The notes: generated by a model from the sequence alone, not told the origin. Positions 24,613-33,776 are shown, counted from the first letter of the stretch. The stretch is DNA of 64,000 nucleotides from Methylobacterium sp. Leaf108 (GCF_001423265.1 NZ_LMND01000032.1:151788-215787), one strand, 5' to 3'. Numbers and translations: made by a program.

Positions 24613-26421
24613 TCATGCCGCCGCGAGATAGGCCCGCCACCCGCCGAACCGCGTGATCTCTTCCGCCCCCTCGACGGCATGGGCCTCGCACAGGAACCCG
24701 GACACGATGCGGCCGTCCGCCAGGACGACCTTGCCGATCCCGAGGGGGGCGGAGATCGCCGCCGCGAAGCGGCCGAAGGCGTCCGGCGACAGCCCCCAGA
24801 CCTCGACCGCCAGCCCCGGCCCGGCAAAGCCGGGATCGCGCAGGAGCCCGGGCTTGGCGGGCCGGGTGCCGGGCAGGGCGTAGAGGCGGTAGTCGGGCGC
24901 GGTGCGTGCTTCGCCCATCAGCGTCGCCCCGAGGTCGACGAGCTGGTGGTTGAGGGCGAGCCCCGAGAGATGGGCGCCCACCACCACCAGAGGGATGGTG
25001 CCGGGCACGGGCGGAGCCACGCGGCTCGCCTCGGGCAGCGCCGCCGCGCGGTCGACGCCCATGCCAGGGGCGAGCGCCCGGTGCAGGGTGTCGGCGAGGT
25101 GCCCCAGGGCGTCGTCGCTGAAGCCCGGCCCCACCATGGTGACGCCGCCGGGGATGCCGTCGGGCCGGAAGCCGGCGGGGATCGCGATGGCGGCGTAGCC
25201 CAGTAGGTTGGCGAAGTTGGTGTAATGCCCGAAGCGGCCGTTGAGGCGGAGCGGGTCGGCCAGCATCGCCTCCACCGTGTAGGTGGTGGGCGCGGTGGGC
25301 AGGAGCAGGATGTCGACCTGCGCGAAGGCCGCCTCGGCGCGGCGGCGCAGGGCCTGCAGGGCATAGAGGCCCTCGAAGGCGTCGACGGCGCTGTAGGCCC
25401 GCGCCGATTCGACGATGGCCCGCACGCTCGGATCGAAGGCGTCGGGGTGATCGGCGTGGAAGGCGGCCACCGCCGCCATCCGCTCGGCGACCCAAGGGCC
25501 CTGGTAGAGCAGTTCGGCGGTCTCGCGGAAGGGGGCGTAATCGAACGGCACCGCCACGGCGCCGGCCGCCTCCAGCCGGGCGACCGTGCCGTCGTAGAGC
25601 GCCTCGGTGCCGCGATCGCCGTGGAACTCGCGCTCGGCCGGCGTCAGCACGCCGACGCGCAGGCCGGCGGCGGGGAGGGCATGGGGCGCGGCGGGCCGCG
25701 AATAGGCGTCGGCCGGGTCGAACCCTTCCGCGATCCGGCGCACGGCCAGGCCGTCGCCGACGGTGGCGGCGAAAAGACTGATGCAATCGAGGCTGCGGCA
25801 GGCGGGCACGAGGCCGGTGGTGCTGAGGAGGCCCGGCGTCGGCTTGATGCCAACGAGGTTGTTGAAGGCCGCCGGCACCCGGCCGGAGCCGGCGGTGTCG
25901 GTGCCGAGGGAGAAGCTCGCCAGCCCGGCGGCGACCGCCACCGCCGAGCCGGAGCTCGATCCCCCCGAGACGTAGGCCGCGTCGAACACGCTGCGCGGGG
26001 CACCGTAGGGGGAGCGGGTACCGTTCAGCCCGGTGGCGAACTGGTCGAGGTTGGTCTTGCCCGTCACGAGCGCGCCGGCCGCCTTGAGCCGGGCCACCAC
26101 CGTCGCGTCGGTCGTCGGCCTGTAGGCGAAGGCCGGGCAGGCGGCGGTGGTGGGCAGGCCGCCGACGTCGATGTTGTCCTTGACCGCGAAGGGCACGCCC
26201 CACAGCGGCAGGGAGTTCGGCTCGGGGTGGCGTGCGACGAGGTCGCCCGCGGCGGCCACGAGGTCGGCCCGGCTCACGGGCGTGATGAACACCGCCGGGT
26301 CGGCGAAGGCCTCCATGCGGTCGGCGACCGCCTTTGCGAGATCCACCGGCGTGAGCCGGCCCGAGGCGTAGAGGTCGCGCAGGGTCGAGAGGTCGAGGAT
26401 GGTCGGCAGCATGGGGGTCAC
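24613..26421 (-). CDS. atzF: allophanate hydrolase
   Basis: Two-domain enzyme of 602 residues. The amidase domain contains VPFAVKDNIDVGG (catalytic Lys), VSGGSSSGSAVAVAAG and LGTDTAGSGRVPA (Ser–cisSer). A C-terminal domain from about residue 455 (VVVGAHLSGLALNHQLVDLG ... GLSPDAFGRFAAAI) is typical of allophanate hydrolase. It splits allophanate into ammonia and CO2, the last step of the carboxylase route. The GTG at 26421 overlaps the carboxylase stop (GTGA); an ATG at 26412 is the alternative. The same enzyme could also serve the AtzEG products made at 4-5 kb. Confidence 0.92.
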   Translation of the reverse strand: MTPMLPTILDLSTLRDLYASGRLTPVDLAKAVADRMEAFADPAVFITPVSRADLVAAAGDLVARHPEPNSLPLWGVPFAVKDNIDVGGLPTTAACPAFAYRPTTDATVVARLKAAGALVTGKTNLDQFATGLNGTRSPYGAPRSVFDAAYVSGGSSSGSAVAVAAGLASFSLGTDTAGSGRVPAAFNNLVGIKPTPGLLSTTGLVPACRSLDCISLFAATVGDGLAVRRIAEGFDPADAYSRPAAPHALPAAGLRVGVLTPAEREFHGDRGTEALYDGTVARLEAAGAVAVPFDYAPFRETAELLYQGPWVAERMAAVAAFHADHPDAFDPSVRAIVESARAYSAVDAFEGLYALQALRRRAEAAFAQVDILLLPTAPTTYTVEAMLADPLRLNGRFGHYTNFANLLGYAAIAIPAGFRPDGIPGGVTMVGPGFSDDALGHLADTLHRALAPGMGVDRAAALPEASRVAPPVPGTIPLVVVGAHLSGLALNHQLVDLGATLMGEARTAPDYRLYALPGTRPAKPGLLRDPGFAGPGLAVEVWGLSPDAFGRFAAAISAPLGIGKVVLADGRIVSGFLCEAHAVEGAEEITRFGGWRAYLAAA

Positions 26422-29400
26422 ACCTCTTCGATCACCGCCACGAGGTCGCCGCCCCGCAGCGTCTGTCCCGGGCGCACCCGGATCTCACGCACGATCCCTG
26501 CCGCGGGGGCCGCCACGGGCACTTCCATCTTCATCGATTCGAGGATCGCCACCGTCTCGCCGGCCGCGATCGTGTCGCCCACCGCCTTTTCCACCCGCCA
26601 GACGTTGCCCGGCACGGTGGTCGCCACCCCGAGGCAGCCGGTGGGGACGGCGTCGGCCCCGGCTTCCGGCGCCGCCTCGTCGGGCACGAAGCTGTCGAGC
26701 CCCTGCTCCTTCCAGCGCCGGCGCTCGGCCTCGAAGGCGGTCTGCTGGCGCAGCTTGGCCGCGGCGATCTCGCCCGCGTTGGCGGCGAGTCCGGCCCGGT
26801 GGGCGGCATGGGAGAAGCTCCCGTCCTCGATCCGGATCGGGTAGGCGCCGTGCGGGAAGGCGGCGCGGGCCTCGGTGAGCTCGGCGTGGTCGACGGGGAA
26901 GAAGCGGATGCGGTCGAACGGCCGCAGCAGCCAGGGGTGGCCCGGCACGAAGTCGCGGGTCGTCCGCCAGGTGTTCCAGATCTGGATGGTGCGGCCGACG
27001 AGCTGGTACCCGCCCGGCCCCTCCATGCCGTAGATGCACATGTAGGCGCCGCCGATGCCGACTGCGTTCTCGGGCGTCCAGGTCCGGGCCGGGTTGTACT
27101 TGGTGGTGACGAGGCGGTGGCGCGGATCGACCGGCGTCGCCACCGGGGCGCCGAGGTAGACGTCGCCGAGCCCCATGACGAGGTAGCTCGCCTCGAAGAC
27201 GATGCGCTTCACCTCCGCCTCCGAGTCGAGACCGTTGATGCGGCGGATGAAGTCGATGTTGGAGGGGCACCAAGGGGCGTTGGGGCGCACCAGGTCCTGG
27301 TACTGGCGCATGGCGCGCTCGGCTTGCGGGTCGTTCCAGGACAGCGGCAGGTGGACGATGCGGCTGGGCACCGTGACGTCGTCGACGCAGCCCAGCCCGG
27401 CCTCGATCTCGCGTAGCAGGCCGAGGAGGCGGGCGCGCGCCAGGACCGTGCCGTCGTAGTGGATCTGGAGCGAGCGGATGCCCGGCGTCAGGTCGAGGAG
27501 GCCGGGAAGCTTCGCCTCCGCCACCGCCTGCGCCAGGAGGTGGACGCGCAGGCGGATGCCGATGTCCAGCGCCATCGGTCCGTATTCGACGAGGAGGTTG
27601 TCGTCGCCCTGGCGGCGGTAGACCACCTCGACCGGGCCTGAGACGTCGCGGGCGAGGATGGGGGAGCCTCGGACGGCAACCCCTGCCCCCAGCAGATCTC
27701 GGGCCTGCCCGAGATCTGCACTCCCCTGCGGAGGGGGGAGGAAACCCGCGCTCTCGCCGTCGACGTCACCGGGCCGCTCCACCGCCACGAACCGCACCCG
27801 GTCCCCCGGCCGCAGCTGACCCATCTTCCACAATTCGTCGCGGGCGATGACGCCGGGGCAGACGAAGCCGCCGAGACTCGGCCCGTCCGGCCCGAGCAGG
27901 ATCGGCATGTCGCCGGTGAAGTCGAGGGCGCCGACCGCGTAGGCGTTGTCGTGGAGGTTCGAGGGGTGCAGCCCGGCCTCGCCGCCGTCCTCCCGCGCCC
28001 AGCGCGGGGTCGGGCCGATCAGGCGCACGCCGGTGCGGGCGGAGTTGAAATGCACCTCGTAAGCTGCCGAGAACAGGTCGGCGATGTCGGCGTCCCGGAA
28101 GAAGTCCGGCGCCCCGTGCGGGCCGTAGACGAGGCCGATCTCCCAGTCCGCGGTGAGCGGCACCGGCTCGGGCGAGGCCGGTTCCACCGCGGCGACGGCG
28201 CCGAGATGGAGGGTGTCGCCGGCCTTGAGCACGCCGGTGGCGTGCCCGCCGAAGGCCCCGAGCGCGAAGGTCGCCCGCGAGCCGAGCACCACCGGCGCAT
28301 CGAAGCCGCCGCGCACGCCGAGGTAGCTGCGCATCCCCGGCCCCGCGATGGCACCGATGGCGAGCGTGCCGCCCGCCGGCACCGCGAAGGCCTGCCCGTG
28401 GGGCTGCACGACGCCGTCGAGCCGGGCGGTCATGGCCGCCCCCGACAGCGCCACCACGGTTTCGGCATGGAAGCGCAGGGTCGGGCCGGACACGGTGAGT
28501 TCGAGGGCGCAGGTGTCGGGCGGGTTTCCCACCAGCGCATTGGCCACCGCGAAGGAGCGCGCATCCATCGGCCCGCTCGGGGGCACGCCGACATGCCAGA
28601 GCCCGAGGCGGCCGGGCAGTTCCTGCAGGCTCGACTGGGGGCCGGGCGCCAGCACCGCGACGCTGCGCGGCGTATATGCGACGTCGCGCAGGGCCGTGGT
28701 GGCGACACGCCCGCTCGCGAAGAGCTCCGAGGCCGCGATGGCGCGCAGGTAGCCGAGATTGGTCTCGATGCCGGCGACCACCGTCTCGTCGAGCGCCGCG
28801 CGCAGGGCGGCGATGGCCGCCGGCCGGTCCGCTCCGGTGACGATGATCTTGGCGAGCATCGGATCGTAGAACGGGGTCACCTCGGTGCCGGTGACGATCC
28901 AGCCGTCGACGCGGACGCCGTCCGGAAAGCGCACCTGCGTCAGCAGGCCGGCGCTGGGCGCGAAATCCGCATGCGGGATCTCGGCGTAGAGCCGCGCCTC
29001 GATGGCCGCTCCCTTCGGCACCAGCGGTCCGGCGGTGCCGATGGGGTCTTCGCCGGCGGCCTGGCGGATCATCCACTCCACGAGGTCGATGCCGAACACC
29101 GCCTCCGTCACCGGATGCTCGACCTGGAGCCGGGTGTTGACCTCGAGGAACGAGATATCCTGGCGGTCGGGATCGTAGATGAACTCGACCGTTCCGGCCG
29201 AGGCGTAGGACACGCTCGTCCCCAGGGCGACGGCCGCCGCGTGCAGCCGGGCGCGCACCGCGTCCGACAGGCCCGGCGCCGGCGTCTCCTCGACGACCTT
29301 CTGGTTGCGGCGCTGGAGCGAGCAGTCGCGCTCGCCGAGCGCCACGACGCGCCCCTGCCCGTCGCCGAAGATCTGCACCTCGACGTGGCGCGCGCGCGCC

Positions 29401-30005
29401 ACGAAGCGTTCGAGGTAGACCCGCGCGTCGCCGAAGCTCGCCCGCGCGGTGCGCTCGACGCTGGCGTAATGCTCGGCGAGCTCGGCCGGCGAAGTGCACA
29501 GCCTCATGCCGATGCCGCCGCCGCCGGCGGTGCTCTTGAGCATCACCGGATAGCCGATCGCCTCGGCCGCACCGAGCGCCGTCGCGAGGTCGGGGAGGAG
29601 GTCGGTGCCCGGCAGGAGCGGCACGCCGCTGGCCTTCGCCAGTTCGCGCGCCGTGTGCTTGAGGCCGAAGGCGCGCAGGTGCTCGGGCCGCGGCCCGATG
29701 AAGACGATGCCCTCCGCCGCCAGGCGTTCGGCGAAGGCCACGTTCTCGGACAGGAAGCCGTAGCCGGGATGGACGGCCTGCGCCCCCGTCGCCCTGCAGG
29801 CGGCGATGACGGCGTCCACGTTCAGGTAGCTCTCGGAGGCGGGCGCCGGGCCGAGGCGAAAAACCTCGTCCGCCTCCAGCACGGCGGGGGTGAAGCGGTC
29901 GGCGTCGGAATGCACCGCCACCGAGGCGATCCCCATGCGCCTGCAGGTGCGCAGGATGCGCCGGGCGATCTCGCCGCGATTGGCGATCAGGATCTTTTGG
30001 AACAT
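26418..30005 (-). CDS. urea/guanidine carboxylase (biotin-dependent)
   Basis: Large biotin enzyme of 1195 residues. Residues 1-450 are biotin carboxylase (KILIANRGEIARRILRTCRR, PGYGFLSENVAFAERL, KSTAGGGGIGM, EVNTRLQVEHPVTEA). Then come KipA-like (PSGPMDARSFAVANALVGN) and KipI-like (DNLLVEYGPMALDIGIRLRV) carboxyltransferase domains and a C-terminal biotinyl domain with the biotin Lys in ILESMKMEVPVAAPA. Family members are annotated as urea carboxylase, but those with two DUF1989 neighbours, as here, have been shown in other bacteria to carboxylate guanidine. A palindromic repeat sits in frame near residues 762-780. Overlaps UAP1 by 1 bp and AtzF by 4 bp. Confidence 0.92.
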   Translation of the reverse strand: MFQKILIANRGEIARRILRTCRRMGIASVAVHSDADRFTPAVLEADEVFRLGPAPASESYLNVDAVIAACRATGAQAVHPGYGFLSENVAFAERLAAEGIVFIGPRPEHLRAFGLKHTARELAKASGVPLLPGTDLLPDLATALGAAEAIGYPVMLKSTAGGGGIGMRLCTSPAELAEHYASVERTARASFGDARVYLERFVARARHVEVQIFGDGQGRVVALGERDCSLQRRNQKVVEETPAPGLSDAVRARLHAAAVALGTSVSYASAGTVEFIYDPDRQDISFLEVNTRLQVEHPVTEAVFGIDLVEWMIRQAAGEDPIGTAGPLVPKGAAIEARLYAEIPHADFAPSAGLLTQVRFPDGVRVDGWIVTGTEVTPFYDPMLAKIIVTGADRPAAIAALRAALDETVVAGIETNLGYLRAIAASELFASGRVATTALRDVAYTPRSVAVLAPGPQSSLQELPGRLGLWHVGVPPSGPMDARSFAVANALVGNPPDTCALELTVSGPTLRFHAETVVALSGAAMTARLDGVVQPHGQAFAVPAGGTLAIGAIAGPGMRSYLGVRGGFDAPVVLGSRATFALGAFGGHATGVLKAGDTLHLGAVAAVEPASPEPVPLTADWEIGLVYGPHGAPDFFRDADIADLFSAAYEVHFNSARTGVRLIGPTPRWAREDGGEAGLHPSNLHDNAYAVGALDFTGDMPILLGPDGPSLGGFVCPGVIARDELWKMGQLRPGDRVRFVAVERPGDVDGESAGFLPPPQGSADLGQARDLLGAGVAVRGSPILARDVSGPVEVVYRRQGDDNLLVEYGPMALDIGIRLRVHLLAQAVAEAKLPGLLDLTPGIRSLQIHYDGTVLARARLLGLLREIEAGLGCVDDVTVPSRIVHLPLSWNDPQAERAMRQYQDLVRPNAPWCPSNIDFIRRINGLDSEAEVKRIVFEASYLVMGLGDVYLGAPVATPVDPRHRLVTTKYNPARTWTPENAVGIGGAYMCIYGMEGPGGYQLVGRTIQIWNTWRTTRDFVPGHPWLLRPFDRIRFFPVDHAELTEARAAFPHGAYPIRIEDGSFSHAAHRAGLAANAGEIAAAKLRQQTAFEAERRRWKEQGLDSFVPDEAAPEAGADAVPTGCLGVATTVPGNVWRVEKAVGDTIAAGETVAILESMKMEVPVAAPAAGIVREIRVRPGQTLRGGDLVAVIEEV
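27692..27740. repeat. palindromic repeat inside the carboxylase gene
   Basis: Perfect 13-bp arms GCAGATCTCGGGC (27692-27704) and GCCCGAGATCTGC (27707-27719) with a 2-bp spacer, followed at once by a second hairpin CTCCCC (27721-27726) / GGGGAG (27735-27740). Both lie in the reading frame of the carboxylase and encode a linker between conserved domains rather than core sequence. Confidence 0.75.
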
Positions 30006-30658
30006 CACAGTCCGTCCCGGATCGTCGCTCGGTCCCGGATGGTCGCTCGGTCCCGGATGGTCACCTGGATCGGCGTCGGGTTGAAGCCGTTGCAGGGGTT
30101 GTTGATCTGCGGGCAGTTGGAGATCACGCAGATCACGTCCATCTCGGCGGTGACCTCGACGTAGTCGCCGGGCGAGGAGACGCCGTCGACGATGGCGAGC
30201 TGCCCGTCCTGTTCGATCGGCACGTTCATGAAGAAGTTGACGTTGGGCGGGATGTCGCGCTTGGACAGCCCGTATTTGGCGACCTCCAGGGCGAAGTTCT
30301 CGCGGCAGGCGTGGAGGTACTTGGTGGCGTGGCCGAAGCGGACGGTGTTGGCCTCGCAGGAGCAGGCGCCCGCCGAGGTGTCGTGCCGCCCGCAGGAATC
30401 GGCCGTGACGACGGCCATCACCCGCCCCTCGTTGGAGACGAGCCGGGTGCCGGTGGTGACGTAGGCCGCCCCCTGCACCCGCAGGGTGTCCTGCGAGGAG
30501 TAGCGCTCGCCCATGTCGTCGGCGCGGTAGAACAGGGTGTCGACCGCCTGGCAGCCGTCGAGGTCGGTGATGCGCAGAATCTGGCCCTTTCGGACGAGGC
30601 CGGACCATGGCGCCTGCGCGGGCACGGTCGTGTCGAGGAGAGGGGGCTCTTCGGTCAT
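30005..30658 (-). CDS. urea-carboxylase-associated protein 1 (DUF1989; carboxyguanidine deiminase subunit candidate)
   Basis: DUF1989 protein of 217 residues: PWSGLVRKGQILRITDLDGCQAVDTLFY, RYSSQDTLRVQGAAYV, LVSNEGRVMAVVTADSCGRHDT and CSCEANTVRFGHATKYLHAC, with the Cys/His residues that likely bind a metal. In the guanidine pathway two DUF1989 proteins act together as CgdAB, converting carboxyguanidine to allophanate and ammonia. The stop overlaps the carboxylase start (TGATG). The C-terminus carries three copies of a TIRDRA-type hexapeptide, from an 18-bp tandem repeat. The subunit assignment is inferred. Confidence 0.85.
   Translation of the reverse strand: MTEEPPLLDTTVPAQAPWSGLVRKGQILRITDLDGCQAVDTLFYRADDMGERYSSQDTLRVQGAAYVTTGTRLVSNEGRVMAVVTADSCGRHDTSAGACSCEANTVRFGHATKYLHACRENFALEVAKYGLSKRDIPPNVNFFMNVPIEQDGQLAIVDGVSSPGDYVEVTAEMDVICVISNCPQINNPCNGFNPTPIQVTIRDRATIRDRATIRDGL
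30014..30067. repeat. 18-bp tandem repeat at the 3' end of the UAP1 gene
   Basis: Three adjacent 18-bp units beginning GTCCCGGAT at 30014, 30032 and 30050; units 1 and 2 differ at one base, and unit 3 diverges at its end. Read on the minus strand it encodes TIRDRA repeated, and it ends 7 bp before the UAP1 stop codon. Confidence 0.8.
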
Positions 30659-30672
30659 GACGTATCCTCCCC

Positions 30673-31497
30673 TTAAAAGCCGATGGCGGCGTTGTTGGAA
30701 AAGCCGCGCACGGCCTCGATGGTGGCGGTGCGGCAGAGGTCGTCCGGGCCTGGATGCGGTGCCCGGAAGCGCGTCGCCGTCACGGGGTTGGGGGCGTAGT
30801 CGGGGGCCGGATCGAGGGGGTGGGGGCAGTTGGAGAGGGTGACGACCAGGTCCATCTCGGCGCGCAGGTCGACGAAGTCGCCCGCCCGGCGCCCGGCCTC
30901 GTTCCAGGTGAAGCGCCCTTCGGCGCCGACGCTCACGGGGGCGAAGAAGGTGATCAGCGCGGGGATGTCGCGCCGGTCGAGCCCGGCCTTGAGGGCGGCG
31001 AGCACGAGGTTGTCGCGGGTGTTGCGGTGGGGGCCTTTCGCGTAGCGCGCGGCGTTGGAGGCGGCGTTGGAGCCGCCCGTCAGCGCGTCGTGGGCGCAGC
31101 AGGAATCCTCGATCAGCGAGAGCATCACCCGGCCCATGTCGGAGAACAGCACCCGGCCCTTTCGAAGGGCGGCGCTCCATTGCACCTTGACGGTGTCGGC
31201 GTAGTTCAGGCGCTCGGAGGTGTCGGCGGCGTTCCAGGCCACCAGGGCGACGCTCGACGGGCCGTGGTCGAGGGCGAGCCGCAGCGCGTCGCCGGCATGG
31301 AGTTCCGTGGTCCAGTACCAGCCGCCGGGGATGGTCTCGGCGTGCAGGATCTCCGCCTCGTCCAGCGGCAGGCCGCGCACCGAGGGCGGCGGCAGGGCGC
31401 GCGGCGCGTGCTCCTGCCCTTGCGCCTTCAGCGCCTCGTAACGGCGCCGGTTCTCGGCGATGGTCTGTTGGATGGTGGTCGTCTCAGGTGTGGTCAT
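30673..31497 (-). CDS. urea-carboxylase-associated protein 2 (DUF1989)
   Basis: Second DUF1989 protein, 274 residues. The N-terminal ENRRRYEALKAQGQEHAPRAL and LPPPSVRGLP are typical of UAP2; the core has IPGGWYWTTELHAGDALRL, FSDMGRVMLSLIEDSCCAHD, and GLDRRDIPALITFFAPVSVG. The paired Cys-Cys-His resembles the metal site of the partner. It ends 14 bp before the UAP1 start. Together the two would form the proposed carboxyguanidine deiminase that feeds AtzF. Confidence 0.87.
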   Translation of the reverse strand: MTTPETTTIQQTIAENRRRYEALKAQGQEHAPRALPPPSVRGLPLDEAEILHAETIPGGWYWTTELHAGDALRLALDHGPSSVALVAWNAADTSERLNYADTVKVQWSAALRKGRVLFSDMGRVMLSLIEDSCCAHDALTGGSNAASNAARYAKGPHRNTRDNLVLAALKAGLDRRDIPALITFFAPVSVGAEGRFTWNEAGRRAGDFVDLRAEMDLVVTLSNCPHPLDPAPDYAPNPVTATRFRAPHPGPDDLCRTATIEAVRGFSNNAAIGF

Positions 31498-31578
31498 GCC
31501 CGTTCCTCACGTTCTCCGACGGGTCGTCCCGGCCGATGTCGCGCCCTGATCGCGAGGCCGGGTCGTCCCGGCCTTTTT

Positions 31579-31600
31579 CCTCCCCCGCTCAAGGGGGAGG
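31579..31600. repeat. REP-like palindrome between glnT-like and UAP2 genes
   Basis: Perfect 8-bp arms CCTCCCCC and GGGGGAGG around a 6-nt loop, followed by GTTGGGG. Same core as the elements at 35.78 and 48.7 kb. It sits 14 bp past the upstream glnT-like stop and could also act as an mRNA-stabilising hairpin within the operon. Confidence 0.7.
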
Positions 31601-31614
31601 GTTGGGGCGTCGCG

Positions 31615-32988
31615 CTAGAACATGTGGCTGTAGCGCTCGGTCTCCCAGGCGCTCACGGTGAGGTGGTACTCCTGCCATTCGGCGCGCTTGTAGCGGACGA
31701 ACTCGTCGCGCAGCGCCGTGCCGAGGGTCCGCTCCACCAGCGGGTCGGCCGCGAAGGCGTCCACCGCCTCGGCCAGCGTCTGGGGCAGGAAGTCGATGCC
31801 GCGCTCGGCCCGCGCGGCGTCGGTGAGGTCGTAGAGGTTGTCCTCGTTGGGCGCGCCGGGATCGATCCGCTCGCGGACGCCTTCGAGGCCCGCCGCCAGC
31901 ACCAGGGCGGCGGCGAGGTAGGGGTTGACGGCGCCGTCCGCGTTGCGGCTCTCGCAGCGACCGCCCCCGGCCGGCACGCGCACCGAATTGGTGCGGTTGT
32001 TCGAGCCGTAGGAGTTGAACACCGGCGCCCAGGAGAAGCCCGCCATGGCGCCCTGGCGCACCAGGCGCTTGTAGCTGTTGACCGTGGGGGCGAAGGCCGC
32101 GCACAGCGCCCGCCCGTGGCGCAGGACGCCGCCGATGAAATGGTAGCCGGTCTCGGTGAGCCCGAGGCCGCGCGGATCGGCCGACGGATCGCAGGCGAAG
32201 ACGTTCCTGCCGGTCTCCTTGTCGGAGAGCGACATGTTGAAATGCGCGCCGTTGCCGGTGCGGTCGGCGAAGGGCTTGGGCATCATCGTGGCGAGGAGGC
32301 CTTCCTCCTTGGCGTAGTGCTTGGCCATCATCCGGAAGAAGGTCAGCCGGTCGCACATGGTCAGCGCGTCGGCGTAGTTGAAATCGAACTCGAACTGGCC
32401 GCAGGCGTCCTCGTGGTCGAAGGAATAGAGGTCCCAGCCGAGGGCGTCGATCGTGGTGGCGACCTTGTCGAGCCAGGAGAAGTTGTCGACGAACCCGCGC
32501 ACGTCGTAGCAGGGTTTTTGCAATTTATCGTCGGCGACCGGCGTGTGCAGGGACCCATCGGCGGCCTGTCTCAGGAGAAAAATCTCACACTCGATGCCGA
32601 GGTTGAAGCCGAAGCCCATGTCCTCCGCCTCGCCGATGACGGTCTTCAGGGCGACCCGGGTGGAGAGCGGATAGGGCTGGCCCTGGAAGGTGAGGTCGGC
32701 CGGGCACCAGGCGAGTTTGGGCTCCCACGGCAGCTGGACGACCCGGGAGAGGTCGGGGACCGAGGCGAGTTCGTCCTCGTTGGGGGCCTGGCCGAGGCCG
32801 TCGAGCGCGTAGCCGGTATAGCGTTCGGAGCCGGCCGCCATCTGCGGCAGGTGGCCGATGGGCACCACCTTGGCCTTCTGGACGCCGTGGATGTCGACAT
32901 AGGCGCCGATGACGTATTTCACGCCCTTGGCGCGCAGGTCGTCCTGCACGGCCTTGACGACGGGGTCGATCTCGCTCGCATGAGCCAT
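31615..32988 (-). CDS. glnT: type III glutamine synthetase / gamma-glutamylmethylamide synthetase-like (GlnT)
   Basis: GlnA-fold ATP-dependent ligase of 457 residues. N-terminal KGVKYVIGAYVDIHGVQKAKVV, metal-site IECEIFLL, DALGWDLYSFDHEDACGQFE, GNGAHFNMSLSDKETG, and PTVNSYKRLVRQGAMAGFSW before NNRTNSVRVP. This branch includes rhizobial GlnT and methylotroph GMAS, which joins methylamine rather than ammonia to glutamate. Inside a guanidine/urea operon it could capture released ammonia or methylamine. AGGAGCG lies before the ATG. The adenylylation-type regulation of GlnA is not expected here. Confidence 0.8.
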   Translation of the reverse strand: MAHASEIDPVVKAVQDDLRAKGVKYVIGAYVDIHGVQKAKVVPIGHLPQMAAGSERYTGYALDGLGQAPNEDELASVPDLSRVVQLPWEPKLAWCPADLTFQGQPYPLSTRVALKTVIGEAEDMGFGFNLGIECEIFLLRQAADGSLHTPVADDKLQKPCYDVRGFVDNFSWLDKVATTIDALGWDLYSFDHEDACGQFEFDFNYADALTMCDRLTFFRMMAKHYAKEEGLLATMMPKPFADRTGNGAHFNMSLSDKETGRNVFACDPSADPRGLGLTETGYHFIGGVLRHGRALCAAFAPTVNSYKRLVRQGAMAGFSWAPVFNSYGSNNRTNSVRVPAGGGRCESRNADGAVNPYLAAALVLAAGLEGVRERIDPGAPNEDNLYDLTDAARAERGIDFLPQTLAEAVDAFAADPLVERTLGTALRDEFVRYKRAEWQEYHLTVSAWETERYSHMF

Positions 32989-33005
32989 CGGCTCGCTCCT
33001 TTTCG

Positions 33006-33776
33006 TTACACGGACACGTCGTAGGGGTGGGGGAGGGGCGGGGTCTCGGTCAGCCCCCGCATCACGAGGGCGGTGAGGTCCTCGACCATCCAGGCGAACA
33101 GGCGCCCGCCCTCGGTCGCGGTCGCCTGCGAAGGGCGTCCGGTGACGCCGTTGCGGCTGGTGCGGTTGACCGGGTGGGCGAAGACGAGACCCTGCGTGCG
33201 ATCGGGATCGTCGGCCTCGGCGACCCGGTCGGGCCGCACCAAGCGCGGGGCCAGCGCCATCATCAGGGCGGTCTCGGCGGCGTTGGCGTGCCAATCGTCG
33301 GCATCGGCGACATGGGCGGCGCGGACCCGCTCGCTCACCGTGGCCGAATTGACCAGCGCCACCATGAGGTCGTCGTGGGCGGCGCGCAGCATCTCCAGCG
33401 CGCAGCGCAGGGGCGCGGCGTTGGTGACGTGGGCGTTGACGAGGAACAGCCGGCGCACGCCGGACCGGTGGGCGCCGGTCCCCACCTGCACGACGAGCTG
33501 CGTCATCACGAGCGGATCGAGGGTGATCGTGCCCGGCCAGCGCCGGCTGTGGCCGAGCGAGCAGCTGTAGGGAAGGGTCGGCAGCACCGGCACGCGGGTG
33601 GCCGCCGAGACCGCATGCGCCAGCATCTCGGCCAGCACGAAATCCATGCCGGTGCCCAGATGCGGCCCGTGCTGCTCGGTGGCGCCGACGGGCAGGATCG
33701 CGGCCCCGCCCACCGCGGCGAGGTCGCCGGGGAGCTCGTCCCAGGTGCGCTCGGCCCAGAGGAGGGGGGCGGTCAT
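33006..33776 (-). CDS. creatininase-family amidohydrolase
   Basis: Protein of 256 residues of the creatininase/MftE fold. Metal residues are recognisable: VGATEQHGPHLGTGMDFV gives Glu, His and Asp ligands, and the glycine-rich NGHGGN motif is replaced by VNAHVTNAAPL, which keeps the His. Creatininase opens a cyclic amide (creatinine to creatine) using divalent metals. Its place between an ABC transporter and a guanidine-type carboxylase suggests a cyclic guanidino or amide compound as substrate, but the altered glycine motif means the reaction is not certain. It starts about 97 bp after the ATPase gene. Confidence 0.75.
   Translation of the reverse strand: MTAPLLWAERTWDELPGDLAAVGGAAILPVGATEQHGPHLGTGMDFVLAEMLAHAVSAATRVPVLPTLPYSCSLGHSRRWPGTITLDPLVMTQLVVQVGTGAHRSGVRRLFLVNAHVTNAAPLRCALEMLRAAHDDLMVALVNSATVSERVRAAHVADADDWHANAAETALMMALAPRLVRPDRVAEADDPDRTQGLVFAHPVNRTSRNGVTGRPSQATATEGGRLFAWMVEDLTALVMRGLTETPPLPHPYDVSV

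Noticed and set aside
28019..30164. Long plus-strand frame opposite the carboxylase gene
   Set aside because: Composition of a shadow frame, while the minus strand encodes a complete biotin carboxylase.
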